From: Oscillospiraceae bacterium
GTDB lineage: Bacteria > Bacillota > Clostridia > UMGS1810
DNA: 64,000 nt
Assembly: GCA_015068705.1 (NCBI GenBank)
Contig: SVJZ01000001.1
Span: forward strand, 62,001 to 126,000
Direction of reading: 5' to 3'
A program made the translations under genes and the position numbers. A model generated the notes under the pieces. It was given only the letters and a program-made list of their open reading frames with translations. It ran no database searches and was not told the DNA's origin. Position 1 is the stretch's first letter; every line of letters starts with the position of its first letter. Below are positions 35,427 to 44,422 of the stretch, piece after piece.

Positions 35427-35458
35427 AAACCGCTATTCCGGAAATTTCAAGCATGCAA

Positions 35459-35495
35459 CAGCCCCCGCTCAAACTATTGAACGGGGGCTGATTTT
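35459..35495. terminator. Bidirectional terminator between the rhamnosidase gene and rhaA
   Basis: CAGCCCCCG(C)TCAA, loop, TTGAACGGGGGCTG, then ATTTTTA. It lies between two convergent genes. Confidence 0.85.
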
Positions 35496-36739
35496 TATCT
35501 TTTTAACTGTACTTGCTGCTCGTATTTCTTTACTTCTTCAAACCATTCGGTGCCACTCGGAACGTTGCACTGTCTGCAATATTCCTCCCAGACTTCGCCA
35601 AACGGATACATCTTGATATCTTCCTGCAACACCATGAGCTCGGTCATATTTGCCTCGTCCTGAAGCTTTTTCAGTGCCTCATGCGGCATGCACAGTGCGT
35701 TGAGCATCGCCTTTTGCCAACTGCAAAAGCCCACAACCCATGCAGATACACGATTGATACTTGCATCAAAGAAGTCCAGCGCCATATACACGCGGTCGGT
35801 GGCGTTGCAACGAACAATTTCCTTTGCCATCTCACGGGTTTCGTCATCAAAAAGCACTACATGGTCACTATCCCAGCGGATGGGTCTGGTGATGTGCAGA
35901 GCAATTTCGGGGAAAAACGCAAGCAATGCCGGGATTTTATCCGATACCACCTCGGTGGGATGGTAATGTCCGTTATCCATCAGGGGGAGGCAACCATCAT
36001 GGGTTGCGGCAAAAGTGAGGCTGAATTCTGCTGAGCCTGCGGTGTATGCCTCCACACCTACGCCAAACACTTTGGACTCCACACAGGGTTTTACCAGTGT
36101 CTTATCAAAGGGCTGGGACAAAATCTGCTCGATGGAATCCTTATACCGCTCACGGGGACCCAGACGGTCTGCAGGGATATCCTTGAATCCGTCGCCAATC
36201 CAGATATTCATAACACAAGGAACACCCGTTTCCTTGGCAAAATACTCCGAAATGCGGATGCAGGCTTTTCCATGCTCAATCCAGAATTTTCTGATTTCCT
36301 CATCGGGACTGGTGAGGGTGAGATTGTCCTTTACCTTATCATGTGAAAAGAAGGTGGGGTTAAAATCGATTCCCATGTTGCGCGCCTTGGCAAATTCCAC
36401 CCACTTTGCAAAATGTTTGGGTTCCAGTTTATCGCGGTCTACAAATTCGCCATCTTCAAAAATGGCATAGCTTGCATGCAGATTGAGTTTCTTTTTGCCG
36501 GGCATGAGGCTGATTGCCTTATCCATGTCCGCCATCAACTGTTCGGGCGTTCTCGCCTTTCCGGGATAATTGCCGGTGGTCTGAATTCCGCCGGTAAGTG
36601 GTCCGTCATGATCAAAGCCGGTTACATCATCACCCTGCCAGCAGTGCAGAGAAACCGACAGTTCTTTCATCTTTGCAATCGCCGCATCGGTATCCACACC
36701 GATTTTGGCATATTTTTGTTTTGCTTGCTGATAACTCAT
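35495..36739 (-). CDS. rhaA: L-rhamnose isomerase
   Basis: 414 residues from ATG 36739 with GGAGGGG upstream; the TTG just before it is not needed. It converts L-rhamnose to L-rhamnulose with Mn2+ in the cytoplasm. Typical segments are SLHCWQGDDVTGFD, GGIQTTGNYPGKA, KLNLHASYA, GIDFNPTFFSH and DNGHYHPTE (metal-binding His/Asp). The length fits the RhaA family. No rhamnulokinase or aldolase is seen in the window. It lies next to the GH78 rhamnosidase gene (convergent) and is divergent from an AraC regulator. Confidence 0.95.
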   Translation of the reverse strand: MSYQQAKQKYAKIGVDTDAAIAKMKELSVSLHCWQGDDVTGFDHDGPLTGGIQTTGNYPGKARTPEQLMADMDKAISLMPGKKKLNLHASYAIFEDGEFVDRDKLEPKHFAKWVEFAKARNMGIDFNPTFFSHDKVKDNLTLTSPDEEIRKFWIEHGKACIRISEYFAKETGVPCVMNIWIGDGFKDIPADRLGPRERYKDSIEQILSQPFDKTLVKPCVESKVFGVGVEAYTAGSAEFSLTFAATHDGCLPLMDNGHYHPTEVVSDKIPALLAFFPEIALHITRPIRWDSDHVVLFDDETREMAKEIVRCNATDRVYMALDFFDASINRVSAWVVGFCSWQKAMLNALCMPHEALKKLQDEANMTELMVLQEDIKMYPFGEVWEEYCRQCNVPSGTEWFEEVKKYEQQVQLKR

Positions 36740-36850
36740 CAAAACCCCTCCGTTTTTTTACTAAATTTATATCTCTATTATAGAATATTATGGATACAAA
36801 ATTAAGAACGATTTTTTTCTAAAAACAGGACGAAATTTTCCAAAAAAAGA

Positions 36851-36879
36851 TTGCGTTTTTTTGCACTTTGCGGTATAAT
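36851..36879 (+). promoter_or_regulatory. Promoter of the AraC regulator at 36903
   Basis: TTGCGT at 36851-36856, 17 bases, TATAAT at 36874-36879, within the rhaA/AraC divergent spacer. Confidence 0.75.
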
Positions 36880-36902
36880 CGGTAAAAAGGCGGTGAAGTA
36901 GC

Positions 36903-37865
36903 ATGCGAGAAGAATTATTGAAACAATTAAAAAACATATCAGAGGAAGAGCGGAATATTTTGTCCCAAAATAAAATTGACCGTTCTCTCTACACTACCCA
37001 AAGCAGATTTGATATTGACAGCGAAAAATTACTCTCTTTGGGAAAGTACATTGCCGCCCGTCCCCACACCCGTTTTACCGATTTTCCGCTCCACCGCCAC
37101 AATTACATCGAAATCATGTATGTATGCAGCGGCGAGATTACCCATGTGATTGATGGCAAAACCATCACCATGTCGGCAGGAGATTTGTTATTTATGAATC
37201 GAAATGTCAGCCACTGCATCCAAAAAACCGGCTTTGACGATATCGGCATCAATTTTATTATTCTGCCCGAATTTTTTGACATCCCCCTGGTCATGCTCAA
37301 GGAGGACAGAAATAACGCATTGGCAGACTTTCTGATTGGCGCACTGCGCATCGACGAAAAGCGTCCGCAGTATCTTCACTTTCGCACTGCCGGCAATCAT
37401 GCCATTGAAAACCTGATGGAAAATATTATTTCCTCACTCATGAGCGGAAAGGGCGAAGAAAACATCAATCAATTTACCATGGGACTCATTTTTCTGCAAC
37501 TTTTGAGCAATATTGAAACCATCAGCGATGATTCTCTGCTGTCCGGTTTTGATATGATGGCAGATACTGCACTGCGCTATATCAACACGCGCTATCAGGA
37601 TGCAAGCCTCACGGAGCTTGCCGCAAGCATGCACCAATCCCCCTCCAACATGAGTAAAATTATCAAAAAAAGTACCGGGCACACCTTTTCGGAGCTATTA
37701 CAAAAAAAGCGATTTCAGCAAGCCGTGGTGTTTTTAGAGGATACCAAAATGACCGTTTCGGAAATTATGAATGCGGTCGGCTATGAAAACAGTAGCCATT
37801 TTTATCGGCTTTTCCGTGAGCATTACGGGCTATCGCCCCGGGAATACCGATTAAAAAACAAATGA
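36903..37865 (+). CDS. AraC family transcriptional regulator (cupin type)
   Basis: 320 residues. After a ~50-residue leader of charged helices the cupin domain is clear (FPLHRHNYIEIMYVCSGEI, ITMSAGDLLFMNRNVSHC). The C-terminal DNA-binding part has LTELAASMHQSPSNMSKIIKK and VSEIMNAVGYENSSHFYRLFREHYGLSPREYR. It is transcribed away from rhaA and is the likely rhamnose-responsive activator of that gene; this is inferred from position. Confidence 0.9.
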   Translation: MREELLKQLKNISEEERNILSQNKIDRSLYTTQSRFDIDSEKLLSLGKYIAARPHTRFTDFPLHRHNYIEIMYVCSGEITHVIDGKTITMSAGDLLFMNRNVSHCIQKTGFDDIGINFIILPEFFDIPLVMLKEDRNNALADFLIGALRIDEKRPQYLHFRTAGNHAIENLMENIISSLMSGKGEENINQFTMGLIFLQLLSNIETISDDSLLSGFDMMADTALRYINTRYQDASLTELAASMHQSPSNMSKIIKKSTGHTFSELLQKKRFQQAVVFLEDTKMTVSEIMNAVGYENSSHFYRLFREHYGLSPREYRLKNK

Positions 37866-37905
37866 CCCCTGCAGACTTTTCCACGCCTGCAAGGGTCATT
37901 TTATT
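37861..37905. terminator. Bidirectional terminator
   Basis: AATGACCC and GGGTCATT arms with an inner CTGCAG/CTGCA match, followed by TTATTTT. It lies between the AraC gene and the convergent flavodiiron gene, and its arm includes the AraC stop codon. Confidence 0.75.
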
Positions 37906-37935
37906 TTAATTTTTGGTCATTCAACTCTCGTTTGC

Positions 37936-39129
37936 TTATAATTGTGCAGCAAACCCAACTGCCCAGTCATAGGCGTTCTTCAGCTCTGCATCATCCGGAA
38001 CGAAATTTGCCCGTACACTCTCGCCAAATAATTTCAGTTTGAGACCTTTCAGGCGTTCTTCCAACATCTGAAACCCTTCTCCGCTCCAGCCATATGAGCC
38101 AAAGACACCGCAAGGCTTATCCTTATTCTTGAGTACCTCAATCACCGAGAGCACATCCCATATCGGCTTCAACGCATCCTTGTTTATGGTGGGCGAGCCT
38201 ACAACAACCCCGTCCGCCTCGTCGATTGCCGCCTTTATCTCGAATAAATCGTGTTTTAATGCGTCCATCAGTACTACCTGATTACCATCTACACTTTCGA
38301 TACCCGATTTGATTTCCTGCGCCAAACGTTTGGTACACCCATACGCCGAAACATACACAATCACCGTTTTCTTTGGTGCGACCGGAACAACCGTCTTTGT
38401 GCTCCAATTCCGGTATGTTTCGATTGCCTTTTCAATACCGGCAACCAATATGGGTCCATGGCTGGGACAAACCATATCATAATCCAAATCGGAAATTTTC
38501 TCTATGCCCGCCAACACAAACTCGGTAAACGGTGAGAAAATCGCATCGTAATACTCCTTGAACGCCACATCATATTTAGCAGGATATGCAATTCTGTCGT
38601 CAAACATTCTCGGTTCGCAATAATGACAACCAAACATATCGCACGAAAACAACACCTTATCCTCATTCACATAGGTGAACATGGAATCCGGCCAGTGCAA
38701 AAACGGTGCCACCCGGAAGGTGAGCGTTTTTCCACCCAAATCAAGGGTGTCTCCGTTTTTAACCACCATCGAGCGAAAATCACGATTTACAATCTTGCCC
38801 AGATACTTCTTTCCTGCCATGGTGGAAACCACTGTGATATCAGGGTTTTCCTCCAACAGATACCGGATGCTTCCTGAATGATCCGGCTCGGTGTGGTTGG
38901 AAATGATATAATCAATTTCTTTTATATCAACCACGCGCCTGACGTTTTCTAAGTATTCATCAAAAAAACGTCCATGCACGGTATCAATCAGGGCAGTCTT
39001 TTCACCCCGCACAATATAAGCATTATAACTGGTGCCATATTCGGTGTGCATGATGATGTCAAAGGTGCGCATATTTGGATTGAGTGCCCCGACAGAATAA
39101 ATTCCGTCTTTTAATTGCATCATCGACAT
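37936..39129 (-). CDS. fprA: Flavodiiron protein (FprA-type A-type flavoprotein)
   Basis: 397 residues. The N-terminal metallo-beta-lactamase-like domain shows the diiron ligands of the family: NHTEPDHSGS (H-x-E-x-D-H), a His in FLHWPDSMFTY, SCDMFGCHY (Asp) and CPSHGPI (His). The C-terminal flavodoxin domain begins at VIVYVSAYGCTKRLAQEI and binds FMN. The enzyme reduces O2 to water or NO to N2O in strict anaerobes. It lies 37 bases after a rubredoxin gene, its usual electron donor, in one operon. No rubredoxin domain is fused. Confidence 0.95.
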   Translation of the reverse strand: MSMMQLKDGIYSVGALNPNMRTFDIIMHTEYGTSYNAYIVRGEKTALIDTVHGRFFDEYLENVRRVVDIKEIDYIISNHTEPDHSGSIRYLLEENPDITVVSTMAGKKYLGKIVNRDFRSMVVKNGDTLDLGGKTLTFRVAPFLHWPDSMFTYVNEDKVLFSCDMFGCHYCEPRMFDDRIAYPAKYDVAFKEYYDAIFSPFTEFVLAGIEKISDLDYDMVCPSHGPILVAGIEKAIETYRNWSTKTVVPVAPKKTVIVYVSAYGCTKRLAQEIKSGIESVDGNQVVLMDALKHDLFEIKAAIDEADGVVVGSPTINKDALKPIWDVLSVIEVLKNKDKPCGVFGSYGWSGEGFQMLEERLKGLKLKLFGESVRANFVPDDAELKNAYDWAVGFAAQL

Positions 39130-39166
39130 ACTTTTTCATTACTCCTCGTTTAAGTTAAATTACCTG

Positions 39167-39328
39167 TCAGGAAAGCGGCTCAAACGCATCCTTCGACAAT
39201 CCGCACATCGGACATGTCCAATCCTCCGGCAATTCTTCAAATGGCGTGCCGGGCGCAATCCCATTATCCGGATCGCCCTCCGCCGGATCATATATATACC
39301 CACACGCCGTGCATTCATACTGGCCCAT
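39167..39328 (-). CDS. Rubredoxin
   Basis: 53 residues, read by me from ATG 39328 to TGA 39169-39167, with GAGGAGGAT upstream. The Fe(SCys)4 motifs are [10 protein letters not shown] and [12 protein letters not shown], with the family core [19 protein letters not shown] between them. This small cytoplasmic one-electron carrier, cotranscribed with FprA just downstream, very likely feeds electrons to it for O2 or NO removal. Confidence 0.96.
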   Translation of the reverse strand: MGQYECTACGYIYDPAEGDPDNGIAPGTPFEELPEDWTCPMCGLSKDAFEPLS

Positions 39329-39364
39329 CGGCTTTATCCTCCTCTACTAAGTTATTGTACTTAT

Positions 39365-39394
39365 AATATACCACACTTTTGTGCTTTGAAACAA
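39365..39394 (-). promoter_or_regulatory. Promoter of the rubredoxin-fprA operon
   Basis: On the minus strand TTGTTT (39394-39389), 18 bases, TATATT (39370-39365). The spacer includes the palindrome-like CACAAAAGTGTG. Confidence 0.6.
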
Positions 39395-39473
39395 TATTTT
39401 TCGAAAAATCTGTAACTTTTTTCAAAAATCCGCATACAATGAGCTATGTTATCAAATTCCGAGGTGAAATGGT

Positions 39474-39620
39474 ATGAGAAAAGATATTCCCAAAAAAGCC
39501 GCCGGTGTGCGGGAACTATATGACTTGCCCGAAGCACATTGCAGAAAATCCCAAAAACCAAAGGGGGATGTGGATGACTTTATTTTTTCAGAACAAGAAC
39601 GAAAAATCAGTCAACGTTAA
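39474..39620 (+). CDS. Small hypothetical protein (48 aa)
   Basis: An open frame from ATG 39474 to TAA 39620 with GAGGTG about 9 bases upstream. The product is hydrophilic and strongly charged (MRKDIPKKAAGVRELYDLPEA at the start, GDVDDFIFSEQERKISQR at the end), with one Cys and no membrane segment. I recognise no family. It overlaps the tail of the convergent HtrA gene by 4 bases. It is plausible because of its SD and the otherwise gene-free gap, but needs conservation support. Confidence 0.45.
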   Translation: MRKDIPKKAAGVRELYDLPEAHCRKSQKPKGDVDDFIFSEQERKISQR

Positions 39621-40756
39621 ATCCCTTTTGCTATGCGGTTTCGTTCGGTTGCGGTGACGGTTACTTCATGTTGTTGTCCTGAGCGCATCATTGTAAGGTG
39701 TATTCTATCTCCTGGTTTTTTGGCAAAAAAACGTTCGGTAAGGGAAATCGCATCTGCTACACTGTTTCCATCAATGGCAGTGATGGTGTCACCCACCCGG
39801 ACACCGGCACGAAACGCAGGACCTTTTACATCGAGTGCTGCCACATACATTCCTTGGGCACGCCCCTCGCCTTGCATCACAAAATCCGACACCGCACGAT
39901 CATATCCGCCAATCCCCAGATATGGTGCACGATAAGTTCCCTCTTTCAAAAACGCCTCTACCACTGGCTTACAGATGTTGATGGGTACAGCAAATCCCAT
40001 CCCCTCTGCACTGGTTAGTTTCACCGTGTTGATGCCGATTACCTCGCCATTACGGTTGACCAATGGTCCGCCCGAATTACCCGGATTGATGGACGCATCA
40101 GTCTGTAACAGGCCCGTCATATAGTTTTCTTCGCCATCTGCAGGAACACTGATATTACGATTAAGTGCACTGACAATGCCGAAGGTGACAGTGCGTTGAA
40201 ACTGCATACTGAGCGGATTTCCGATGGCAATCACAGGGTCACCGATATGCATTTTGGTTGCATCTCCCAATGTTGCAGGAACCAAATCCCCCACCGCCAC
40301 TTTCACAATGGCAATATCCAGATTGGAATCACTCCATTCGGTTTTCCCCTCGGTAACCCTGCCATCCGACAAGGTTACCATTACCTGTTCGGGACGTCCT
40401 GAAACCACATGATGATTGGTGAGAATATATCCTCCATCCGATACCACCACCCCCGACCCCACACTCTGCGTTTGGGTGCCGCGAAGGTGAAACATACTTG
40501 CCGCATCCCGTTCGATGGTGGAAATTCCCACTACCGATGCGGTTAAATGCTCTGCAGTGTCGGCAACTGTTTCGGTCTGGGCAACTGCATCTGTAGTTCC
40601 GGCTGTTCCACCATCAGCCACCATATGCTGTGCCTGCGATTGCGCGATGGGTTGCGGCATTGCATATCTTACATATGCCGCTGTCATTCCCAACGATAAT
40701 CCAACCGAAAGGGCAACCACCCCTGCTCCTCTCCAAAACCCGTGCATTCTCTTCAT
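39617..40756 (-). CDS. htrA: HtrA-like serine protease with PDZ domain
   Basis: 379 residues from ATG 40756; ATG 40747, which has AAAGGA at better spacing, is a close alternative. A single N-terminal transmembrane segment (GVVALSVGLSLGMTAAYV) anchors it with the catalytic part outside. The trypsin-like triad is seen as His in ILTNHHVVSG, Asp in NLDIAIVKV and Ser in INPGNSGGPLV. One PDZ domain follows (about residues 275-365). It degrades or refolds damaged exported proteins. It is downstream of rpoC, separated from it by a terminator. Confidence 0.94.
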   Translation of the reverse strand: MKRMHGFWRGAGVVALSVGLSLGMTAAYVRYAMPQPIAQSQAQHMVADGGTAGTTDAVAQTETVADTAEHLTASVVGISTIERDAASMFHLRGTQTQSVGSGVVVSDGGYILTNHHVVSGRPEQVMVTLSDGRVTEGKTEWSDSNLDIAIVKVAVGDLVPATLGDATKMHIGDPVIAIGNPLSMQFQRTVTFGIVSALNRNISVPADGEENYMTGLLQTDASINPGNSGGPLVNRNGEVIGINTVKLTSAEGMGFAVPINICKPVVEAFLKEGTYRAPYLGIGGYDRAVSDFVMQGEGRAQGMYVAALDVKGPAFRAGVRVGDTITAIDGNSVADAISLTERFFAKKPGDRIHLTMMRSGQQHEVTVTATERNRIAKGI

Positions 40757-40818
40757 CCTTTCCTGCGTTTTTGGATAGTTTACCCCGCAAAAATGGAAAT
40801 ATGCCCTTTGTGCCAAAC

Positions 40819-40860
40819 GAAAAACCTTGCCCTATCTTTCCAGACAGGACAAGGTTTTTA
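40819..40860 (-). terminator. Terminator after rpoC
   Basis: On the minus strand AAAACCTTGTCCT, loop, AGGGCAAGGTTTTT, starting about 14 bases after the rpoC stop. Confidence 0.85.
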
Positions 40861-40873
40861 AAATTACAATAAA

Positions 40874-43800
40874 TTATTTTACATCCATATAATCGTCGGC
40901 GCTCTGCACGATGGGAGTTACAATCTCCACATCCGAATAGCACTGCATGCCGGTACCGGCAGGGATCAGTTTACCAATGATTACATTTTCCTTCAAGCCG
41001 ATGAGCGGGTCTTTCTTACCCTTGATAGCGGCATCGGTCAGCACGCGAGTAGTTTCCTGGAAGGATGCTGCCGACAGGAAGGATTCGGTTGCCAAAGCGG
41101 TTTTGGTGATACCCAGCAGAACCGGTTTGCACTCGGGAAGAGTAAGACCTGCGTCCATTGCAGACTGGTATACTGCATCAAACTCGGACTTATCCACCAT
41201 AGCACCAACCAACAAATTGGTATCGCCCGGCTCTTCCACGCGAACCTTACGCAGCATCTGACGTACGATAACCTCGATATGCTTATCGTTGATATCGATA
41301 CCCTGCAGACGATATACACGCTGTACTTCCTGGATGAGATAATCCTGTACTGCGCTTACGCCTTTGATACGGAGCAAATCGTGCGGATAGATGGAGCCTT
41401 CGGTTAACTCGTCACCAGCGGCGATTACATCGCCTTCGGCAACCTTAAGACGCGAGCCGTACGGAATGAGATAGGTAACGCTTGCACCAGTCTCACCGTT
41501 AGTAATAACAACCTCACGCTTTTTCTTGGTTTCTTCGATATGAACGGTACCCGATTCATCCGAAACAATTGCAAGTCCCTTGGGCTTTCTCGCCTCGAAC
41601 AATTCCTCGACACGAGGCAGACCCTGGGTGATGTCATCACCTGCCACACCGCCGGTATGGAAGGTACGCATGGTAAGCTGTGTACCCGGCTCACCGATGG
41701 ACTGTGCAGCAATGATACCAACCGCTTCACCGGCATTGACCAGGTCGCCGCCTGCCAGGTTGGAACCATAACATTTTGCACAGACACCCACACGGGACGA
41801 GCAGGTAAGAATACTGCGGATTTTAACCTCTTTGATGCCGGCTGCCACAATGCGATCGGCATCTTCTTCGGTCATCAGTGCATCGGCAGGCATGATAACC
41901 TCGCCGGTTTCGGGATGAACGATTTCATCAATGGTAACGCGTCCAATCAAGCGATCGCGCAGGCTTTCGATGATTTCATTACCATCGCGGATATCGTGCA
42001 CAATGATTCCTTCGTGCGTTCCGCAATCGTGTTCACGGATGATAACGTCCTGCGATACGTCAACCAGACGACGGGTCAGATAACCCGAGTCAGCGGTACG
42101 CAGTGCGGTATCTGCCAGACCCTTACGGGCACCGTGCGTGGAAATGAAGTATTCCAAAACGTTCAAACCTTCACGGAAGTTTGCACGGATGGGGATTTCG
42201 ATTGCACGACCCGAGGTATCCGCCATCAGACCACGCATACCTGCGAGCTGTTTGATCTGGTCCTTACTACCACGCGCACCGGAAGTTGCCATCATGTAGA
42301 TGGGGTTGTAGTTGTCCAGATTATCCATCAGTGCGTTGGAAATCTTATCCACGGTGTCATTCCAGATGCCAATGACAAGGTCATAGCGTTCTTCATCCGA
42401 AATCATACCGCGCTTATACTGCTTGGTAACCTTCTCAACCTGCTTTTCTGCTTCTGCCAGCAACGCCTGTTTTGCCTCGGGAATTTCCATATCCGATACG
42501 CTGATGGTGATTGCACCGCGGGTGGAGAAACGGAAACCGAGCGACTTGATTTTATCCAGTACAACTGCGGTTTCGTTGGTATTATGCACACGGATACAAC
42601 GGTCGATAATCTTGCCCAGACCTTTCTTATCCGCTACAAAATCAACCTCAAGGTTAAACATGGTTTCCGGATTGGTACGATCCACAAACCCCAAATCCTG
42701 CGGAATGTTTTCATTGAAGATGATACGTCCCACAGTAGCATCAATCAGCTTGCTCTGTTCTTCACCGTTTACCATACGGGTAGCACGCACTTTGATGGGC
42801 GCATGCAGACCGAGCGCACCGCTATTGTATGCCATAATCGCTTCATCAAAATTGGTAAAATATTTGCCCTCGCCCGGCTCATTCGGCTTGGTGATGGTCA
42901 GGTAATAGCTGCCCAAAACCATGTCCTGAGTCGGAACGGTAACGGGTTTACCATCCTGAGGCTTGAGCAGGTTGTTTGCAGAGAGCATCAGGAAACGAGC
43001 TTCTGCCTGTGCCTCGGGCGACAGGGGAACGTGAACTGCCATCTGGTCGCCGTCAAAGTCTGCATTGTATGCAGTACATACCAACGGATGCAGTTTGAGT
43101 GCGCGACCTTCTACCAGGATGGGTTCAAATGCCTGAATACCCAATCTGTGCAGTGTAGGTGCACGGTTTAAGAGTACGGGGTGCTCTTTGATTACATCTT
43201 CAAGCATATCCCAAACCTCGGGACGTACCCGCTCTACCATGCGTTTTGCACTCTTGATATTGTGGCAGAAACCGTCACTTACCAGTTTCTTCATAACAAA
43301 GGGTTTGAACAGTTCCAGTGCCATTTCTTTGGGCAGACCACACTGGTAGATGTTGAGTTCGGGACCTACAACGATAACAGAACGTCCCGAATAGTCAACA
43401 CGTTTACCCAGCAGATTCTGACGGAAACGGCCCTGCTTACCTTTGAGCATATCCGACAGGGATTTGAGCGGACGGTTACCCGGTCCGGTAACGGGACGTC
43501 CACGACGACCGTTATCGATCAGTGCATCCACTGCTTCCTGCAGCATACGTTTTTCGTTGCGCACGATGATATCGGGAGCTTCCAACTCCAACAACCGTTT
43601 CAGACGATTGTTACGGTTGATAACGCGACGATACAAATCGTTCAGGTCAGAGGTAGCAAATCTGCCACCGTCCAACTGCACCATCGGGCGGATTTCGGGC
43701 GGAATAACCGGAATAACATCCATTACCATCCACTCGGGTTTGTTGCCCGACAGACGGAATGCCTCTACCACTTCAAGGCGCTTTACAATGCGCATTTTCT

Positions 43801-44407
43801 TCTGTCCCTGTGCGTCTTCCAACTCCTGTTTGAGTTCCTCGGACAGTTTTTCCAAATCAATGGCACACAGCAAATCCTTGATTGCCTCTGCGCCCATTGC
43901 GGCCTTGAACTTGTCGCGGCCGTATTTTTCCAGATTGTCACGATATTCTTTCTCGCTCAAAATCTGTTTTTCAGCAAGATTGGTCTTGCCGGGGTCGATT
44001 ACAATGTAAGATGCAAAATAGAGCACCTTTTCCAGTACACGGGGGCTGATATCCAGAATCAATCCCATGCGGCTGGGGATACCTTTAAAATACCAGATGT
44101 GCGATACCGGGGCTGCCAGTTCGATGTGACCCATACGCTCACGGCGTACCTTGGAACGGGTAACTTCAACGCCGCATCGGTCACAGACAATGCCCTTATA
44201 ACGGATTCTCTTGTACTTACCGCAATAGCACTCCCAGTCCTTCTGGGGACCGAAAATACGCTCGCAGAACAAGCCGTCGCGCTCAGGTTTTAAGGTACGG
44301 TAGTTGATGGTTTCCGGTTTCTTAACCTCGCCATGTGACCATTCGCGAATTTTCTCCGGAGACGCCAACCCAATCTTAATTGCTTCAAAATTATTATATT
44401 CTAACAT
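40874..44407 (-). CDS. rpoC: DNA-directed RNA polymerase subunit beta'
   Basis: 1177 residues, full length. N-terminal zinc ribbon ([20 protein letters not shown]), the catalytic Mg2+ loop [12 protein letters not shown], the bridge-helix/trigger-loop region ([24 protein letters not shown] and [19 protein letters not shown]), and a second zinc site ([20 protein letters not shown]) are all visible. The gene starts 15 bases after rpoB and ends before a strong terminator. Confidence 0.99.
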   Translation of the reverse strand: MLEYNNFEAIKIGLASPEKIREWSHGEVKKPETINYRTLKPERDGLFCERIFGPQKDWECYCGKYKRIRYKGIVCDRCGVEVTRSKVRRERMGHIELAAPVSHIWYFKGIPSRMGLILDISPRVLEKVLYFASYIVIDPGKTNLAEKQILSEKEYRDNLEKYGRDKFKAAMGAEAIKDLLCAIDLEKLSEELKQELEDAQGQKKMRIVKRLEVVEAFRLSGNKPEWMVMDVIPVIPPEIRPMVQLDGGRFATSDLNDLYRRVINRNNRLKRLLELEAPDIIVRNEKRMLQEAVDALIDNGRRGRPVTGPGNRPLKSLSDMLKGKQGRFRQNLLGKRVDYSGRSVIVVGPELNIYQCGLPKEMALELFKPFVMKKLVSDGFCHNIKSAKRMVERVRPEVWDMLEDVIKEHPVLLNRAPTLHRLGIQAFEPILVEGRALKLHPLVCTAYNADFDGDQMAVHVPLSPEAQAEARFLMLSANNLLKPQDGKPVTVPTQDMVLGSYYLTITKPNEPGEGKYFTNFDEAIMAYNSGALGLHAPIKVRATRMVNGEEQSKLIDATVGRIIFNENIPQDLGFVDRTNPETMFNLEVDFVADKKGLGKIIDRCIRVHNTNETAVVLDKIKSLGFRFSTRGAITISVSDMEIPEAKQALLAEAEKQVEKVTKQYKRGMISDEERYDLVIGIWNDTVDKISNALMDNLDNYNPIYMMATSGARGSKDQIKQLAGMRGLMADTSGRAIEIPIRANFREGLNVLEYFISTHGARKGLADTALRTADSGYLTRRLVDVSQDVIIREHDCGTHEGIIVHDIRDGNEIIESLRDRLIGRVTIDEIVHPETGEVIMPADALMTEEDADRIVAAGIKEVKIRSILTCSSRVGVCAKCYGSNLAGGDLVNAGEAVGIIAAQSIGEPGTQLTMRTFHTGGVAGDDITQGLPRVEELFEARKPKGLAIVSDESGTVHIEETKKKREVVITNGETGASVTYLIPYGSRLKVAEGDVIAAGDELTEGSIYPHDLLRIKGVSAVQDYLIQEVQRVYRLQGIDINDKHIEVIVRQMLRKVRVEEPGDTNLLVGAMVDKSEFDAVYQSAMDAGLTLPECKPVLLGITKTALATESFLSAASFQETTRVLTDAAIKGKKDPLIGLKENVIIGKLIPAGTGMQCYSDVEIVTPIVQSADDYMDVK

Positions 44408-44422
44408 AGGCCCTCTCCTTCA

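Noticed and set aside
36780-36850. Imperfect ACGA-type direct repeats in the rhaA/AraC spacer as an operator
   Set aside because: The matches are short and embedded in A/T-rich sequence where chance repeats are common.
41540-43171. A 543-codon plus-strand open frame across rpoC, and others like it across rpoB
   Set aside because: They lie antisense to RNA polymerase genes that match their families end to end, have no ribosome site, and their products are low-quality Cys/His/Thr-rich sequence typical of reverse-strand shadows.
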